DNA of 64,000 nt from Bacillota bacterium (GTDB taxonomy: Bacteria > Bacillota > Clostridia > Lachnospirales > Lachnospiraceae). Positions 45,722 through 54,879 of this stretch are shown in pieces (the first letter of the stretch is position 1; every line of letters starts with the position of its first letter). The position numbers were made by a program, and so were the translations under genes. The DNA lies in assembly GCA_023386315.1 (NCBI GenBank), contig JAEWJZ010000018.1, positions 124,001-188,000 on the forward strand, read 5' to 3'. A model generated the notes under the pieces. That model was not told where the DNA came from, searched no databases, and was given only the letters and a program-made list of their open reading frames with translations.

Positions 45722-45749
45722 ATTATAACAATTCTATACTGAATAACAA
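45722..45749 (-). promoter_or_regulatory. promoter of the amylase-maltodextrin operon
   Basis: Minus-strand TTGTTA (45744-45749), 16 bases, then a perfect TATAAT (45722-45727), about 65 bases before the amylase start. Confidence 0.7.
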
Positions 45750-45828
45750 AGTTTTTTCGTACATATTGCTTGATTTTTCTAGGTAAACGTTATACTATTC
45801 TAATACGAGTAAAAGAAAGGGGAGTCCT

Positions 45829-46857
45829 ATGGCTGTAACGATAAAAGATGTTGCCAGAGAAGCCGGCGTTTCCACGGCTACTGTTTCTAAAATATTAAAC
45901 AACAAGCCTTATATTTCGGAAAGTACTACCAAGCGGGTAATGGAAGTAATGAAACGGCTCAATTATCATCCAAATGCGCAGGCAAGCAATTTTAAATGTA
46001 AACGTACTGGTAACATTATCTTTCTTGCCGTTACGGAATTATATACTGCATTTCATAATCCTCATATGTTTGAAATTCTATGCGGAGCGCAGAATATAAT
46101 TCGAAATAAAAACTATAATTTGTCTTTCATGGGAGTTTCTGATAAACAGGAGGCTTATGATCTGGCAATTAAAACGGTTGGCTGTAACACTGCTGATGGC
46201 ATGCTGGTTCATGGCTCTGCAACCTCAAGGTCATTGGTTGATTTTTTAGTAAAAAATAATTTTCCACACATTATAATCGGCAGACCCCCATTTGCCAGTC
46301 CTTCTTCCTGGATTGATACCAACAATCGTGTATCCGGCCAAATGGCGATGGAATATCTGGAGAAATGCGGCTATTCTCAGATCGCATTTATAGGAGGCCC
46401 AAAAAGCGATGAGATTTCAAGACACCGTCTTCAGGGTTTTGTATCATATATGAATATTAACGGTCTCACCATACAAGATGATTTTATAAAATATGGTACA
46501 TATACAAAAGAAAGCGGATATTTCATGATGGAAGAGCTGCTAAGTCAGCCCACTCTCCCCGATGCAGTTATCTGTGAAAATAATCAGATTGCTATGGGAG
46601 CCGTTCGGGCGATAGAAAAACATCAATTATCAATACCAGGGGATATAGGACTCATTACTTTTGACGATTATCCCCTGTCCCAGCTCATTGATCCTCCTCT
46701 TACTGTTGTTGACATTGATGTACATGAAATGGGAAGACAGGCGGCTTCTATATTATTGCAGAAGATTAAAAATCCAGCCCTTCAAGTCCAGTCATTTGTG
46801 ACTCTTCCTAATCTGATTATCCGTTCATCAACGAAAAATCTAAACCAGGTGCCATGA
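45829..46857 (+). CDS. LacI family regulator of the maltodextrin operon
   Basis: 342 residues. The N-terminal LacI helix-turn-helix is textbook (VTIKDVAREAGVSTATVSK; hinge region LNYHPNAQA), followed by a periplasmic-binding-like effector domain. AAAGGGGAG precedes the ATG. It is divergent from the amylase operon with only about 170 bases between start codons, so it probably represses that operon and responds to maltose or maltodextrin (MalR-like). An AACGTT core at 45787-45792, near its own -10, is a possible operator. Confidence 0.9.
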   Translation: MAVTIKDVAREAGVSTATVSKILNNKPYISESTTKRVMEVMKRLNYHPNAQASNFKCKRTGNIIFLAVTELYTAFHNPHMFEILCGAQNIIRNKNYNLSFMGVSDKQEAYDLAIKTVGCNTADGMLVHGSATSRSLVDFLVKNNFPHIIIGRPPFASPSSWIDTNNRVSGQMAMEYLEKCGYSQIAFIGGPKSDEISRHRLQGFVSYMNINGLTIQDDFIKYGTYTKESGYFMMEELLSQPTLPDAVICENNQIAMGAVRAIEKHQLSIPGDIGLITFDDYPLSQLIDPPLTVVDIDVHEMGRQAASILLQKIKNPALQVQSFVTLPNLIIRSSTKNLNQVP

Positions 46858-46964
46858 TTCCTCTTTCGCTGTAAAATAACCAATATAATACTTTGGGATA
46901 AGTTTTTTGCAGAAAATGCAAGATATGAGCAGCAAACGCCGCTGTTGTTTTTGGATGGATATTT

Positions 46965-46996
46965 CTATGGCGGGGTAATTATTTACACCGCCATAG
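46965..46996. terminator. convergent terminator hairpin
   Basis: A 9-bp perfect stem (CTATGGCGG / CCGCCATAG) between the convergent lacI-type and DUF3795 genes. Confidence 0.6.
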
Positions 46997-47015
46997 ATGT
47001 TACTATTGCTTTTAC

Positions 47016-47444
47016 CTATTTGCTTCCACCTTTTCCGATTCTCATTTTTTGGTTAAAGTACGTATGACGAATGTCATCTGCTATTTCCAACCATCCATTA
47101 ACACCTAATTTTTTCATCATACAGAGATTATAAAGCTTAAAATTTTGTGGGTGAGTGGAAGCTCTATCCGCGATAGGCATAAGATTTTCACACGGAAAAT
47201 TATTACATTCAAAGCAGTATTTAACTCCTTTTTCTTTTACGCATTCTAATGTTTGACATTTTTCACCTTGCAGATCAAGCACCAGACACTGATTTCCATC
47301 CACACAGCCTTTACAACTTATACGCTCCTTTGATACTTTAAACAGTTCTGACATTCGCATCTGAAATTCCTCTGTCAAATTTTTCTCATACATCTCACAG
47401 TTAAAACAATCAATTCCACATGGTGCAATAATTTTTTTATCCAT
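47016..47444 (-). CDS. DUF3795 cysteine-rich protein
   Basis: 142 residues of the DUF3795 type: IAPCGIDCFNCEMY at the N-terminus, then SCKGC, CQTLECVKEKG and YCFECNNFPCENL. The many paired cysteines suggest zinc or iron-sulfur binding. GGAGGAAAG lies before the ATG. Function unknown. It sits next to a sigma factor with a Cys-containing tail but has its own start region. Confidence 0.8.
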   Translation of the reverse strand: MDKKIIAPCGIDCFNCEMYEKNLTEEFQMRMSELFKVSKERISCKGCVDGNQCLVLDLQGEKCQTLECVKEKGVKYCFECNNFPCENLMPIADRASTHPQNFKLYNLCMMKKLGVNGWLEIADDIRHTYFNQKMRIGKGGSK

Positions 47445-47501
47445 ATTCTTTCCTCCTGGTTTTTATCTTACAATAACTTAGACTCTGAAAAGAATAATTG
47501 G

Positions 47502-48269
47502 TTACAAAATTATTTCCCTTAATTTATTTAAAAAAGTTTCTTTAGGGATTTTTCTTCCCACCTTATACATTGTATAGATATCTAAAGTCCCTCGGACAAA
47601 CAGCTTATATTCATCAAATAATTCCGGATCTCTATAATCAGTATACCCCTTTGGAATTGGCAGATTGTGATCTTTCATAAATTTAATCCATAAATAACAT
47701 TTACAGGGCTTTGAAGGATCTATCAAACTACATCGCTCATAATGGAGCTCCTGGATATTCTTTCTTGCTCTGTACAGCGTTATTTTGGCACTATTCTCCG
47801 TTATCTGTACTACCTCCGCTATTTCAGAAAGCTTCAGATCCAAAAAGGTTCTAAGTGCAAATACCGCCCTCTGCTGTCTGGGTAAACAACGCATAAATGC
47901 CGTCAGACATTTTTCTCTCATCTCATCTACAATTAATTTGTCATCAATTTGTTCATTGGACGACTCTAATGAAGAAAAAAATTCCGCCTCGCTCAAACCC
48001 AGTTCTTGTGTAATAGACACAACCGGAAGCTTTTTTAACCTTTTATAATTGTTGTTTCCTTCATTAATCAAAATCCGATACAGCCAGGTAGAAAGTTTCG
48101 CATCTCCCTTATACTGCTGCAAATGCATAATTGCCTTAAGAAATGCACTCTGTAAGATATCCTCAGCATCATGATGATTTCCGGTCATTCTAAAGGCAGT
48201 ACAATACAATTTGTCGTACTCTTCCTCGTATAATTTCAACAGTTCATTTTGAATTTGTTGTGTCTCCAT
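47502..48269 (-). CDS. ECF-type sigma factor with C-terminal extension
   Basis: 255 residues. Region 2 is clear (YCTAFRMTGNHHDAEDILQ, STWLYRILIN), and region 4 follows (LPRQQRAVFALR, SEIAEVVQITENSAK, LYRARKNI). After residue 180 comes a 75-residue tail starting CSLIDPSKPCKCYLW, with a C-x-C motif, that typical ECF factors lack. No anti-sigma gene is adjacent. A metal- or redox-sensing tail, as in CorE-like sigma factors, is a possible mode of control (inference). Confidence 0.82.
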   Translation of the reverse strand: METQQIQNELLKLYEEEYDKLYCTAFRMTGNHHDAEDILQSAFLKAIMHLQQYKGDAKLSTWLYRILINEGNNNYKRLKKLPVVSITQELGLSEAEFFSSLESSNEQIDDKLIVDEMREKCLTAFMRCLPRQQRAVFALRTFLDLKLSEIAEVVQITENSAKITLYRARKNIQELHYERCSLIDPSKPCKCYLWIKFMKDHNLPIPKGYTDYRDPELFDEYKLFVRGTLDIYTMYKVGRKIPKETFLNKLREIIL

Positions 48270-48341
48270 TAATAATCACCTACTTTAAACAGAGCTTTTT
48301 CTGTATTCTCGATTGCATTATGCTCATAATCATTCATAACT

Positions 48342-48992
48342 TTATATGATTTTTGAATGACTGTGAATATAAAACTCCTCCTGACTTGGTTGGAACTTTT
48401 TTTCCATATTTTCAAAATTTGAATCAAACTGCTCCATCGCTTTTTCATCTATCTGATAGACTTCGCTTTCGATATAGCACCATTTTCTTTTGTCCAGACA
48501 ACCCTCCGTTAACTCTTTTACCAGCATAGCCGCCGGATAGAAGTCCTCTTTTATACAAATATCAAATTTTTTACAGCTTTTAAACCCACGGGAAACATAA
48601 TTATCAGGATTTCCAAAAATCACAATGACATCGTACGACATTTGTTTTGCCTTTGCAAATGAATACTCAAGCAGGGCTTTTCCATATCCTTTTCTTTGAA
48701 ACTCAGGAAGAACACTCAAGGGTCCAAAGGTCAGTATCTGCTTTTCACGGTTTTCCTCATCTACAAGTTTTGCTTTCGTGTACATGATATTTCCGATAAT
48801 GCAATTGTCTTTTTCAAGGATAAAGTCCAGCTCAGGTATGAAATCCGGATGATTTCTCATAACATGTACCAAATAATGTTCACTGCAGCCCGGAACATTT
48901 AAATTCCAAAAGGCCTTTCTAGTTAAATTCTCTACTTCCCACTGATCCTCTGCCTTCTCATTTCTAATGGTATAGATCTCTTTACTGTTCAA
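48342..48992 (-). CDS. GNAT family N-acetyltransferase
   Basis: 216 residues. The acetyl-CoA motif is clear in FGPLSVLPEFQRKGYGKALLE (within residues 90-112), followed by VIVIFGNPDNYVSRGF. It resembles the PhnO/YhbS-type N-acetyltransferases. Substrate unknown. Its promoter region is short, about 70 bases from the sigma factor start. Confidence 0.85.
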   Translation of the reverse strand: MNSKEIYTIRNEKAEDQWEVENLTRKAFWNLNVPGCSEHYLVHVMRNHPDFIPELDFILEKDNCIIGNIMYTKAKLVDEENREKQILTFGPLSVLPEFQRKGYGKALLEYSFAKAKQMSYDVIVIFGNPDNYVSRGFKSCKKFDICIKEDFYPAAMLVKELTEGCLDKRKWCYIESEVYQIDEKAMEQFDSNFENMEKKFQPSQEEFYIHSHSKII

Positions 48993-49099
48993 TTTATCTC
49001 CCTCCGAATTCTATCATGATCTCTGAATTAAACAGAAATTGATGTTTAACCATATAGGTGATTCTCGAAGTCCCAGCATTCAAGATACAGTTGCTGGCA

Positions 49100-49522
49100 T
49101 TACTTCGGAAAACTGCCTTTCACAATAAAAATGGCAACTTCAAAAAAAGACTTAATATCATCTCCGCCCTCTTTGCCGTTTATAATCTGCTTATAAGCCT
49201 TAGTAATCGGATTGATATGGTTACTTTCATTTTTGATAAGTGTAATACCAGCCTCTGTTTCCTGCCAGACATAATCCTTTGCATGACTACGAATCAAAAC
49301 TTCTCCCACATAAATTCCGAAAATGTGAGCATAGGTATTGACATGACCCTTTATAAATCCTTCATCCTTCTCTGGGTGGAGATATCGCTCATGATAACCA
49401 TCCAATATTTTATCGACATGCTCAACACTCTCATCGCTAAAGTCAAGTATCATATCGTATGTTTCTTCACCAATTTTTACAGCTGAATCAATACAATAGT
49501 CTATGGTTTCCCTTGTATCCAT
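49100..49522 (-). CDS. conserved hypothetical protein, DUF3806-like
   Basis: 140 residues, soluble and acidic: DESVEHVDKILDGYH, then FGIYVGEVLIRSHAKDYVW and NPITKAYKQIING. The pattern, with a G-x-Y-x-G-E core, recalls DUF3806 proteins, but I am not certain of the family. It stands alone. Confidence 0.6.
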   Translation of the reverse strand: MDTRETIDYCIDSAVKIGEETYDMILDFSDESVEHVDKILDGYHERYLHPEKDEGFIKGHVNTYAHIFGIYVGEVLIRSHAKDYVWQETEAGITLIKNESNHINPITKAYKQIINGKEGGDDIKSFFEVAIFIVKGSFPK

Positions 49523-49734
49523 AAATCCACCTCCATACCACTTGCTTTGTCGTTTTCAATCTTTAACCAATTTTAATATAAACTATTGTATCATATTCCA
49601 CTTTAAAAATATACTTTTGAATGATTTCCTTCGTCCGGATATATTCCGTAGTTTCTTGTTATTTCGTCCGTACTTGCATCAGAATTTAATTTTTTAGATA
49701 ACTCTTATATATCGCTTTATAAATCGTAAGTGCT

Positions 49735-51039
49735 TTATTGGTTCACTTCAGACAATAGTTTTTTTATTTTACAGTTTGAATTAATAATAAGCCAAAGCTG
49801 TGGATAATAACTCATAATATTCCACAATCCCGTACCACTTAACCCATTTTCTAAAACTAAATTGACGATTGCATAAATAGTTCTGGCATCAACAAACCAT
49901 ACTATATGTTGAATTATTCTTCCACTTGTTTCAATTGCATATTCATAATATGGTGTTTTTGAAACTTCATCAAAAAGAATGGTTGATTTCATTGATCTTG
50001 CCAAATCAATTACAGCATCTAATGTGATCGCATTTGCTTCAGAAAAGCCTTCAATATATGGAAGTGTCCAATCATATCCCAATAGCGGAAATCCAACATT
50101 AATTTTTTTAGGATCCATCATTTGTTTTGTATAATTTACATATAATGAAATATTTTCTATTGAACTGATCGGCATAGGAGGTCCATATTGAGTCCCCCAG
50201 TAAAATCTCATTAGATATGTTTCATCAATTAATTCATTGTATTTTGAATAATTTACTTTCTCGAATAGTAACTGATTTTCTTCTATCAAAAAATTGGGAT
50301 CTATCGTAATAAATACAGGATATCCTTCTTTGTTAAGGCGAGAAGTTATTCGTTCCAGATAATTTAAATAAAGTTCTTGGTTAGTCTCATTTAAAAATGT
50401 AAACGTAATATTTACCCCGTAATACCCTTTTTCCTTCAAAATTTTAAGCATACTTTCCGCATGATTATCCTGATAATCCGGGTTTAAAAGTATTTCATAA
50501 ATCATTTCAGGATTCCGTTCACCTCGAAATGTTACACTTGTAACAAGCATTAAGGGCATCACACCAAATTGCTTTACAGTTTCAATCAAATCAGAATCAT
50601 CATAAAATGATTCAATCTCTCCTTTTCTTAATGTTTTATAATTTAATATTGAAAGGTAGGTTAAGTAAGGTAATGACTTTCTTAAAATATTCTTATCAAT
50701 AAAAGGAGATGCATAGGCATTTGTTGTAATAGTTTCTTTTGTATCATAACTAATTATAAGTTCTTCACCAGGAAAAATATATTCTCTTTCCCAAAGGTAT
50801 GGATTATTTCGATATAATTGCATCATCGATATTCCATGATCCAATGCAATTTCAGATAAGTTATCTCCCTCTTTTACAATATATGTCTCTTGCGGATAGG
50901 TGATTACGATGGTTTGACCTATTACCAAGTCAGTAGGATTTGAAATACCGTTTTCGAGTATTAACCTTGTTTCTGAAACTCCAAATTTATTTGCAATTGA
51001 TGTAATTGTATCACCAACTTGCACTACATAAATGATCAT
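49735..51039 (-). CDS. LysM-GH18 protein lacking the catalytic acids
   Basis: About 434 residues: two LysM repeats (YVVQVGDTITSIANKFG, YIVKEGDNLSEIALDHG) in residues 1-95, then a GH18 domain of the YaaH/SleL spore-coat type. In that family the catalytic strand reads about GVNIDFE; here it is YGVNITFTFLNE, with both acids replaced by Thr (codons 50404-50406 and 50398-50400). The rest of the barrel is preserved (MRFYWGTQYGPPMP, VGFPLLGYDW). No signal peptide, as for spore-coat LysM proteins. A binding role in the spore or cortex is inferred. An upstream TTG at 51051 is an alternative start. Confidence 0.82.
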   Translation of the reverse strand: MIIYVVQVGDTITSIANKFGVSETRLILENGISNPTDLVIGQTIVITYPQETYIVKEGDNLSEIALDHGISMMQLYRNNPYLWEREYIFPGEELIISYDTKETITTNAYASPFIDKNILRKSLPYLTYLSILNYKTLRKGEIESFYDDSDLIETVKQFGVMPLMLVTSVTFRGERNPEMIYEILLNPDYQDNHAESMLKILKEKGYYGVNITFTFLNETNQELYLNYLERITSRLNKEGYPVFITIDPNFLIEENQLLFEKVNYSKYNELIDETYLMRFYWGTQYGPPMPISSIENISLYVNYTKQMMDPKKINVGFPLLGYDWTLPYIEGFSEANAITLDAVIDLARSMKSTILFDEVSKTPYYEYAIETSGRIIQHIVWFVDARTIYAIVNLVLENGLSGTGLWNIMSYYPQLWLIINSNCKIKKLLSEVNQ

Positions 51040-51085
51040 AAATATACCCAATAACTATAGTTTTTATTATTATATGTATAAAGCT

Positions 51086-51436
51086 TTAAAACATTACTGT
51101 ATAGTACAGTAGTTGATAATCTGGGATTATTGTTATCAATACTTTGTCAAAAGCTTTATCATGTAGTGCATTTAAAGAGAGTCCATTCATCGGAATTGTT
51201 TTCTCGGCCTTTAGTTCAGAATCCTTCCACGGCTTTAGTACTAACCAATTCTTGCTTTGATTAGTTGATTTTTCACATCGCCGTCTGGAAGTACTTGAAT
51301 CTCTGGTTCAATTATCTTATCTATGGATTCGCTCTTTAATTCTGCCAAAAGCATTTGCCACAGTGTTCCGATTTCCCCACATCACATTTTGGCATCCCTC
51401 ACATGGTTTGGCGTGTTCTGCATAATCCCATGTCAT
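51086..51436 (-). pseudogene. broken HNH endonuclease gene
   Basis: GGAGG 9 bases before an ATG at 51436 starts MTWDYAEHAK, but the reading continues only across frame changes: WQMLLAELKSESIDK and LPDGDVKNQLIKARIG in one frame, then WLVLKPWKDSELKAEKT and NGLSLNALHDKAFDK in another, stopping at 51086. KPWKDS and LNALHDKAFD are the core of PF13391-type HNH nucleases, whose first histidine (SHIKPW) is already lost. At least two frameshifts and a deletion are needed to explain it. Confidence 0.6.
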
Positions 51437-51482
51437 TTTATGTTCCTCCACAAATTCTTATTTTGCTAATTCTACATAAAAC

Positions 51483-51935
51483 TTATTTTATTGTTTTCCT
51501 AAAATCAATAAGCGTATAAATATCATCAAATACCTTATCTGAATGTACATCAAAAACTAATGGAAAAAACTTCAATTTCCCCATTTGCTTTGAATTTCCT
51601 ATCACTTCTTTCACTTCATCGTCAAGTGAAAGTTTCAGCGCATCTGCACGGGCTTTCTCCGGGATATAGATACTTACTTTGAAAAATCCGTCCCAGATAG
51701 AAAGCCAAAATGCAGTCATCTCTTTTTGCGTTCCTCGAATGGTTGTCCACTTATGCAATGCTTTTCCAAGCCAAGCCTTACCATCCTTGTAATAACGCCA
51801 ATCCACCTCTATATCATGGCTTTTAAGTTTCTCAATAAACTTTATATAGGTACTGTTTGTTGTACCAAGCGCCTCTGCAATAGCCTCACTTGTCGGTTCT
51901 ATATTTGGTTCCCGTAATAATTGCTGCTCGTTCAT
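51483..51935 (-). CDS. DUF3788 family protein
   Basis: 150 residues with the DUF3788 pattern: WRYYKDGKAWLGKALHKW, TAFWLSIWDGFFKVSIYIPEKA and FPLVFDVHSDKVFDDIY. Small cytosolic protein of unknown function, often annotated as a stand-alone gene in Clostridia. Confidence 0.8.
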   Translation of the reverse strand: MNEQQLLREPNIEPTSEAIAEALGTTNSTYIKFIEKLKSHDIEVDWRYYKDGKAWLGKALHKWTTIRGTQKEMTAFWLSIWDGFFKVSIYIPEKARADALKLSLDDEVKEVIGNSKQMGKLKFFPLVFDVHSDKVFDDIYTLIDFRKTIK

Positions 51936-52005
51936 AATTTATCACCCTCAAATTCTGTATTACTAAACATTTATTTTCAGGAATATCGTAAATATCTTAC
52001 CAGGT

Positions 52006-52728
52006 CTAAAATAGTTTTTTATCATTTAAAATGTTGATTCCCAATTCTTTTGCAAGGCTACCCTGTTTAAATGGATTGACCTTTTGAACAACTCCATTTT
52101 GTCTGAAAAACGTTCCAGTACTTTTGAACCAAAAAGTGATTCCAGCTTTCACACATTGCTCACGGATATCCAAAATCCAATCATAGTCGCACTCACGGGC
52201 TTCTCTTCCTGTTTCACCATTTACAGTCACATGGTCGATTCTATCAATATAAGGCGAGAGATCAATTGGTTCTAAAATCGGCCCACAAGCTACGAAACGC
52301 CGTTTGATCGGGTAAGATATAAACAATGGCAAACGGTAGTCCGCTATCTCCTGATTTTCAATAGTACAGCCTATGTTCACATTTGCATACCCTTCACCCC
52401 AATCAGAAGGCAGCGACACCATAAAGCGGTCAATGCGCTTTGTTAAAATCAAAAAATCAAGGTCGGAACGCTCCTTTATCATAGCCCAGGCATCTGCACG
52501 CCACTCATCGGCTTCTGGAATAAAAAAGTCGGTGGCAAAACAAGTCGCCACAATTTTTCCGCTTGCAATTCTAGGTGCTCCTTTCGCCGTTTTAGCAATA
52601 GGTTTATCAAATTCATCTGTTTTCGTAACGTTATTTTGACCAAAGCGTTTTGAATATGGTCCATAAAAATAACAATAGGTACATCCATCACTAATCTTAT
52701 AACAACCTGTCCACGGTTCCCAATTCAT
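52006..52728 (-). CDS. DUF5131 (phage Gp37/Gp68-like) family protein
   Basis: About 240 residues starting MNWEPWTGCYKISDGCTYC; the cysteines in GCYKISDGCTYCYFY are a radical-SAM-like cluster motif and ILTKRIDRF, GCTIENQE and GETGREAREC are also family marks. The family occurs in phages and mobile elements and its reaction is not known. AGGTGG lies 7 bases before the ATG at 52728. It ends the DUF3788 neighbourhood and abuts the mobile-element scars. Confidence 0.8.
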   Translation of the reverse strand: MNWEPWTGCYKISDGCTYCYFYGPYSKRFGQNNVTKTDEFDKPIAKTAKGAPRIASGKIVATCFATDFFIPEADEWRADAWAMIKERSDLDFLILTKRIDRFMVSLPSDWGEGYANVNIGCTIENQEIADYRLPLFISYPIKRRFVACGPILEPIDLSPYIDRIDHVTVNGETGREARECDYDWILDIREQCVKAGITFWFKSTGTFFRQNGVVQKVNPFKQGSLAKELGINILNDKKLF

Positions 52729-52780
52729 AATTTTCCACCTCATGTATTATGTTTAATGCGCTCTCCCATATTAATCTTTA

Positions 52781-52808
52781 AATTCAACACCACTGTCTCC
52801 ACATGCCG
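52781..52808 (-). repeat. rlmD 3'-end-like scar, copy A
   Basis: Minus-strand CATGTGGAGACAGTGGTG encodes HVETVVL, the characteristic C-terminal motif of the 23S rRNA uracil methyltransferase RlmD, without the rest of the gene. See copies B, C and D. Consistent with an attachment-site remnant. Confidence 0.5.
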
Positions 52809-52844
52809 TGAAGACCCGCTGGTTCCTTGGCGGCAATTGTCAGG

Positions 52845-53011
52845 TCATAGCAAATACAGATAATTCCAAGTCTCTTGTGTTAGGTCTTCTGCCAAATCTT
52901 CGTTATGAGTTAGACTAAGCAAGTATTTATACACCGCCTTTGCATGCTGATTGTATGCCCTCTCAATTTCATCCAAGGTAGCTTCCTCCAGTCTTTCTTA
53001 TTTTCATCCAT
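52845..53011 (-). pseudogene. truncated sigma-70 family factor fragment
   Basis: An ATG at 53011 begins MDENKKD; after a one-base frame change the sequence reads EEATLDEIERAYNQHAK and LSLTHNEDLAEDLTQET, an unmistakable sigma-70 region 2, then stops at 52845. Only the first fifth of a sigma factor remains. Such small sigma genes are common cargo of integrative conjugative elements in Clostridia. Confidence 0.6.
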
Positions 53012-53145
53012 ATATCCGATAAAGTGAAACTTCGTTACAAAAAAATTTATAATATTATAAAAATAACCATCATCTACAGCAAACAATTTTTTTTAATTTT
53101 ATAACTTAAATTCTATATGTGTAACATCCCCACGACCAAATGAAA

Positions 53146-53460
53146 TCATAAGCTTAAAAGCATTAATGACCATACTATATATCGTCTAAAATTTATTGGT
53201 GATTCTCTAAACTGTATAATTTTTCTTAGCTTATATCCATAATATTTTTTGTCCAATACACCTGAAATTATTGCTATAAAAGAAAAACTCAAAATTGAAA
53301 TAGTTATTATAGCTGAATAAATGTAATCCATGTATGACTCAGTAACAAGGACATAATATCGTCCCGTAATATTAACGCCAGTGTCCATTATTAATCCAAT
53401 AACAATTAGCAAAACTGTAATAATATTTCGTTTATTAAATTTTAATATTCTTTTTTCCAT
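53146..53460 (-). CDS. small membrane protein, possibly truncated
   Basis: 104 residues with two predicted helices (about 13-30 and 46-66) and a basic N-terminus (MEKRILKFNKRN). It ends with a hydrophobic LMLLSL that looks like the start of a third helix, so it may be a 3'-truncated gene within the scar region. No family recognised. Confidence 0.45.
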   Translation of the reverse strand: MEKRILKFNKRNIITVLLIVIGLIMDTGVNITGRYYVLVTESYMDYIYSAIITISILSFSFIAIISGVLDKKYYGYKLRKIIQFRESPINFRRYIVWSLMLLSL

Positions 53461-53503
53461 CTCTTGAAATTCTCCAATATTTTCTTAGATGATTATATTT
53501 TAT

Positions 53504-53746
53504 CACATTCCATCATCCTTTACTATTAAAAGAGAAGTCAACCAAATTTCTGAAAATTTCATGCTAGCTTCTTCCTCACATCCCTCCAGAAAATCCATGA
53601 ATTGTTTCAAGTCACTTGCAATGGTATTTGCCTTCAGTTACCATTGCATTCCACTTACCAGCCCTAATCTCCGGCTTTAACTGAAGAAACTTTTTCCGAT
53701 TCGGATTTGTACCGGACTCTACTTCAAAAAATAGGACCTTTACCAT
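53504..53746 (-). pseudogene. frameshifted short ORF remnant
   Basis: Two fragments in different frames read as one protein: MVKVLFFEVESGTNPNRKKF and FLQLKPEIRAGKW, then ASDLKQFMDFLEGCEEEAS and KFSEIWLTSLLIVKDDG. There is no ribosome site. The family is not recognised; it looks like decayed mobile-element cargo. The rest of 53461-54129 holds only scar B and AT-rich sequence. Confidence 0.3.
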
Positions 53747-53924
53747 TGTATCAATATTCGTGGATTTGTCACAATATCCGGCGAAACTCAATACATTTTG
53801 GCAAAAGCCCTATTTTAATATTTTGGCATTACCCCATCTCCATCTGAGATTCGGTCACACCAAACAGTTTTTTACAAAAACACAACTCCATTTATCTCAA
53901 ACAATCCCGCAAGTCCGCATAAAA

Positions 53925-53998
53925 TCAAGGTTTCCTCGACAGCAAACAAACCGTCTCAACGTTCCTGTGAACGGAAGCTTTATACTACATGGCAAAAG
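53925..53998 (-). repeat. rlmD 3'-end-like scar, copy B
   Basis: Minus-strand codons read RNVETVCLLSRKP and a stop (53925-53966), the RlmD C-terminus. Twelve bases away on the plus strand is TTTATACTACATGGCAAAAG (53979-53998), which also follows copies C and D. Confidence 0.55.
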
Positions 53999-54017
53999 TT
54001 AAGTGGTAGATTTTTAG

Positions 54018-54036
54018 GCGGGGTAAGATTTTACCC
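54018..54036. repeat. small inverted repeat beside scar B
   Basis: GGGGTAA-GATT-TTACCCC forms a 7-bp hairpin. TACCCCA-type sequence recurs several times around the scars (near 53840, 54710, 54910), so it may belong to the repeated unit. Confidence 0.4.
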
Positions 54037-54129
54037 CACTTAGCGCCGTTTACCCCTACAAAAATTTTCAATTAATGGCACAAGCAATTGATCAATCTTA
54101 CAAGCTGGAAGTTGTATCTTTTTCAAAAA

Positions 54130-54603
54130 TCACTTTAGATAACTCAATATAGTCTCGTACCAATCTTTTAAGTCATGATAATTGAGCCACTGCCTTTCCA
54201 ATCCAAAATGTCTGTGCCTACCTCCCGGACTGACTTCGAACAACTGGTAGTACTCTGTCATTGGTCCTATGTATACAGGAACATCACATGTCAACGGCTC
54301 TTTATGATACTTAAACTGATCTCCTGTAATATCAATAACCAACCCTTCTACAACAAGCCAAGTATGAGACCATCTATCGTCCCAATCATCCCCATAGTAT
54401 GTTCCATTTACATATATAACTGAACCAATTCTATTGTCGATAAGATATTGAGCTAATATATCACTTATGTGACCACACTGCCCAACAGGAAATTTCCTAA
54501 AAAGCTCTCCTGGTTCATTATTAGCTTTTGCAGTTTCAATAGCGTTTCGGAAATTGAATACTAATGTTTCTAATTTCTTTGCCTCTCCTTCAAGAAAATT
54601 CAT
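54130..54603 (-). CDS. putative papain/transglutaminase-like cysteine-fold protein
   Basis: 157 residues. An apparent Cys-His-Asp arrangement, GQCGHISDILAQYL, then WSHTWLVVEG and IDITGDQFKYH, is that of transglutaminase/NlpC-like folds with the Cys at the start of a helix. It ends FGLERQWLNYHDLKDWY. No signal peptide. Similar proteins occur in mobile regions; the family and substrate are not known to me. Confidence 0.55.
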   Translation of the reverse strand: MNFLEGEAKKLETLVFNFRNAIETAKANNEPGELFRKFPVGQCGHISDILAQYLIDNRIGSVIYVNGTYYGDDWDDRWSHTWLVVEGLVIDITGDQFKYHKEPLTCDVPVYIGPMTEYYQLFEVSPGGRHRHFGLERQWLNYHDLKDWYETILSYLK

Positions 54604-54802
54604 CTTTCATACACCTACTCTACGCAAAAAATCCCATTTGTCTCTTAGTTACAAAACCTAAATATTTATTTGACAAAATTCTAACCTTTTGCCAAAACGT
54701 TTATTTTCTTTACCCCACCACGGTAACCGGAAACATATTACGCCCCAATTTACTATAAAAGCACACCTACATATCTCCTTCAAAACCCCGAAACCCTTTG
54801 AT

Positions 54803-54879
54803 TTACCGGACTTTCCTCTCCAGCAACACGACGGTTTCCACATGCGGTGAAAGTTGATATTTATACTATATGGCGTAAC
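54803..54879 (-). repeat. rlmD 3'-end-like scar, copy C
   Basis: Minus-strand codons read PHVETVVLLERKVR and a stop (54803-54847). The plus-strand TTTATACTATATGGCGTAAC (54860-54879) lies 12 bases away, the same spacing as at copy B. The remainder of the 54604-55012 gap shows no gene. Confidence 0.6.

Noticed and set aside
53760..54002. Plus-strand 80-residue ORF
   Set aside because: It covers scar B in the antisense direction, has no ribosome site and no recognisable protein motif.
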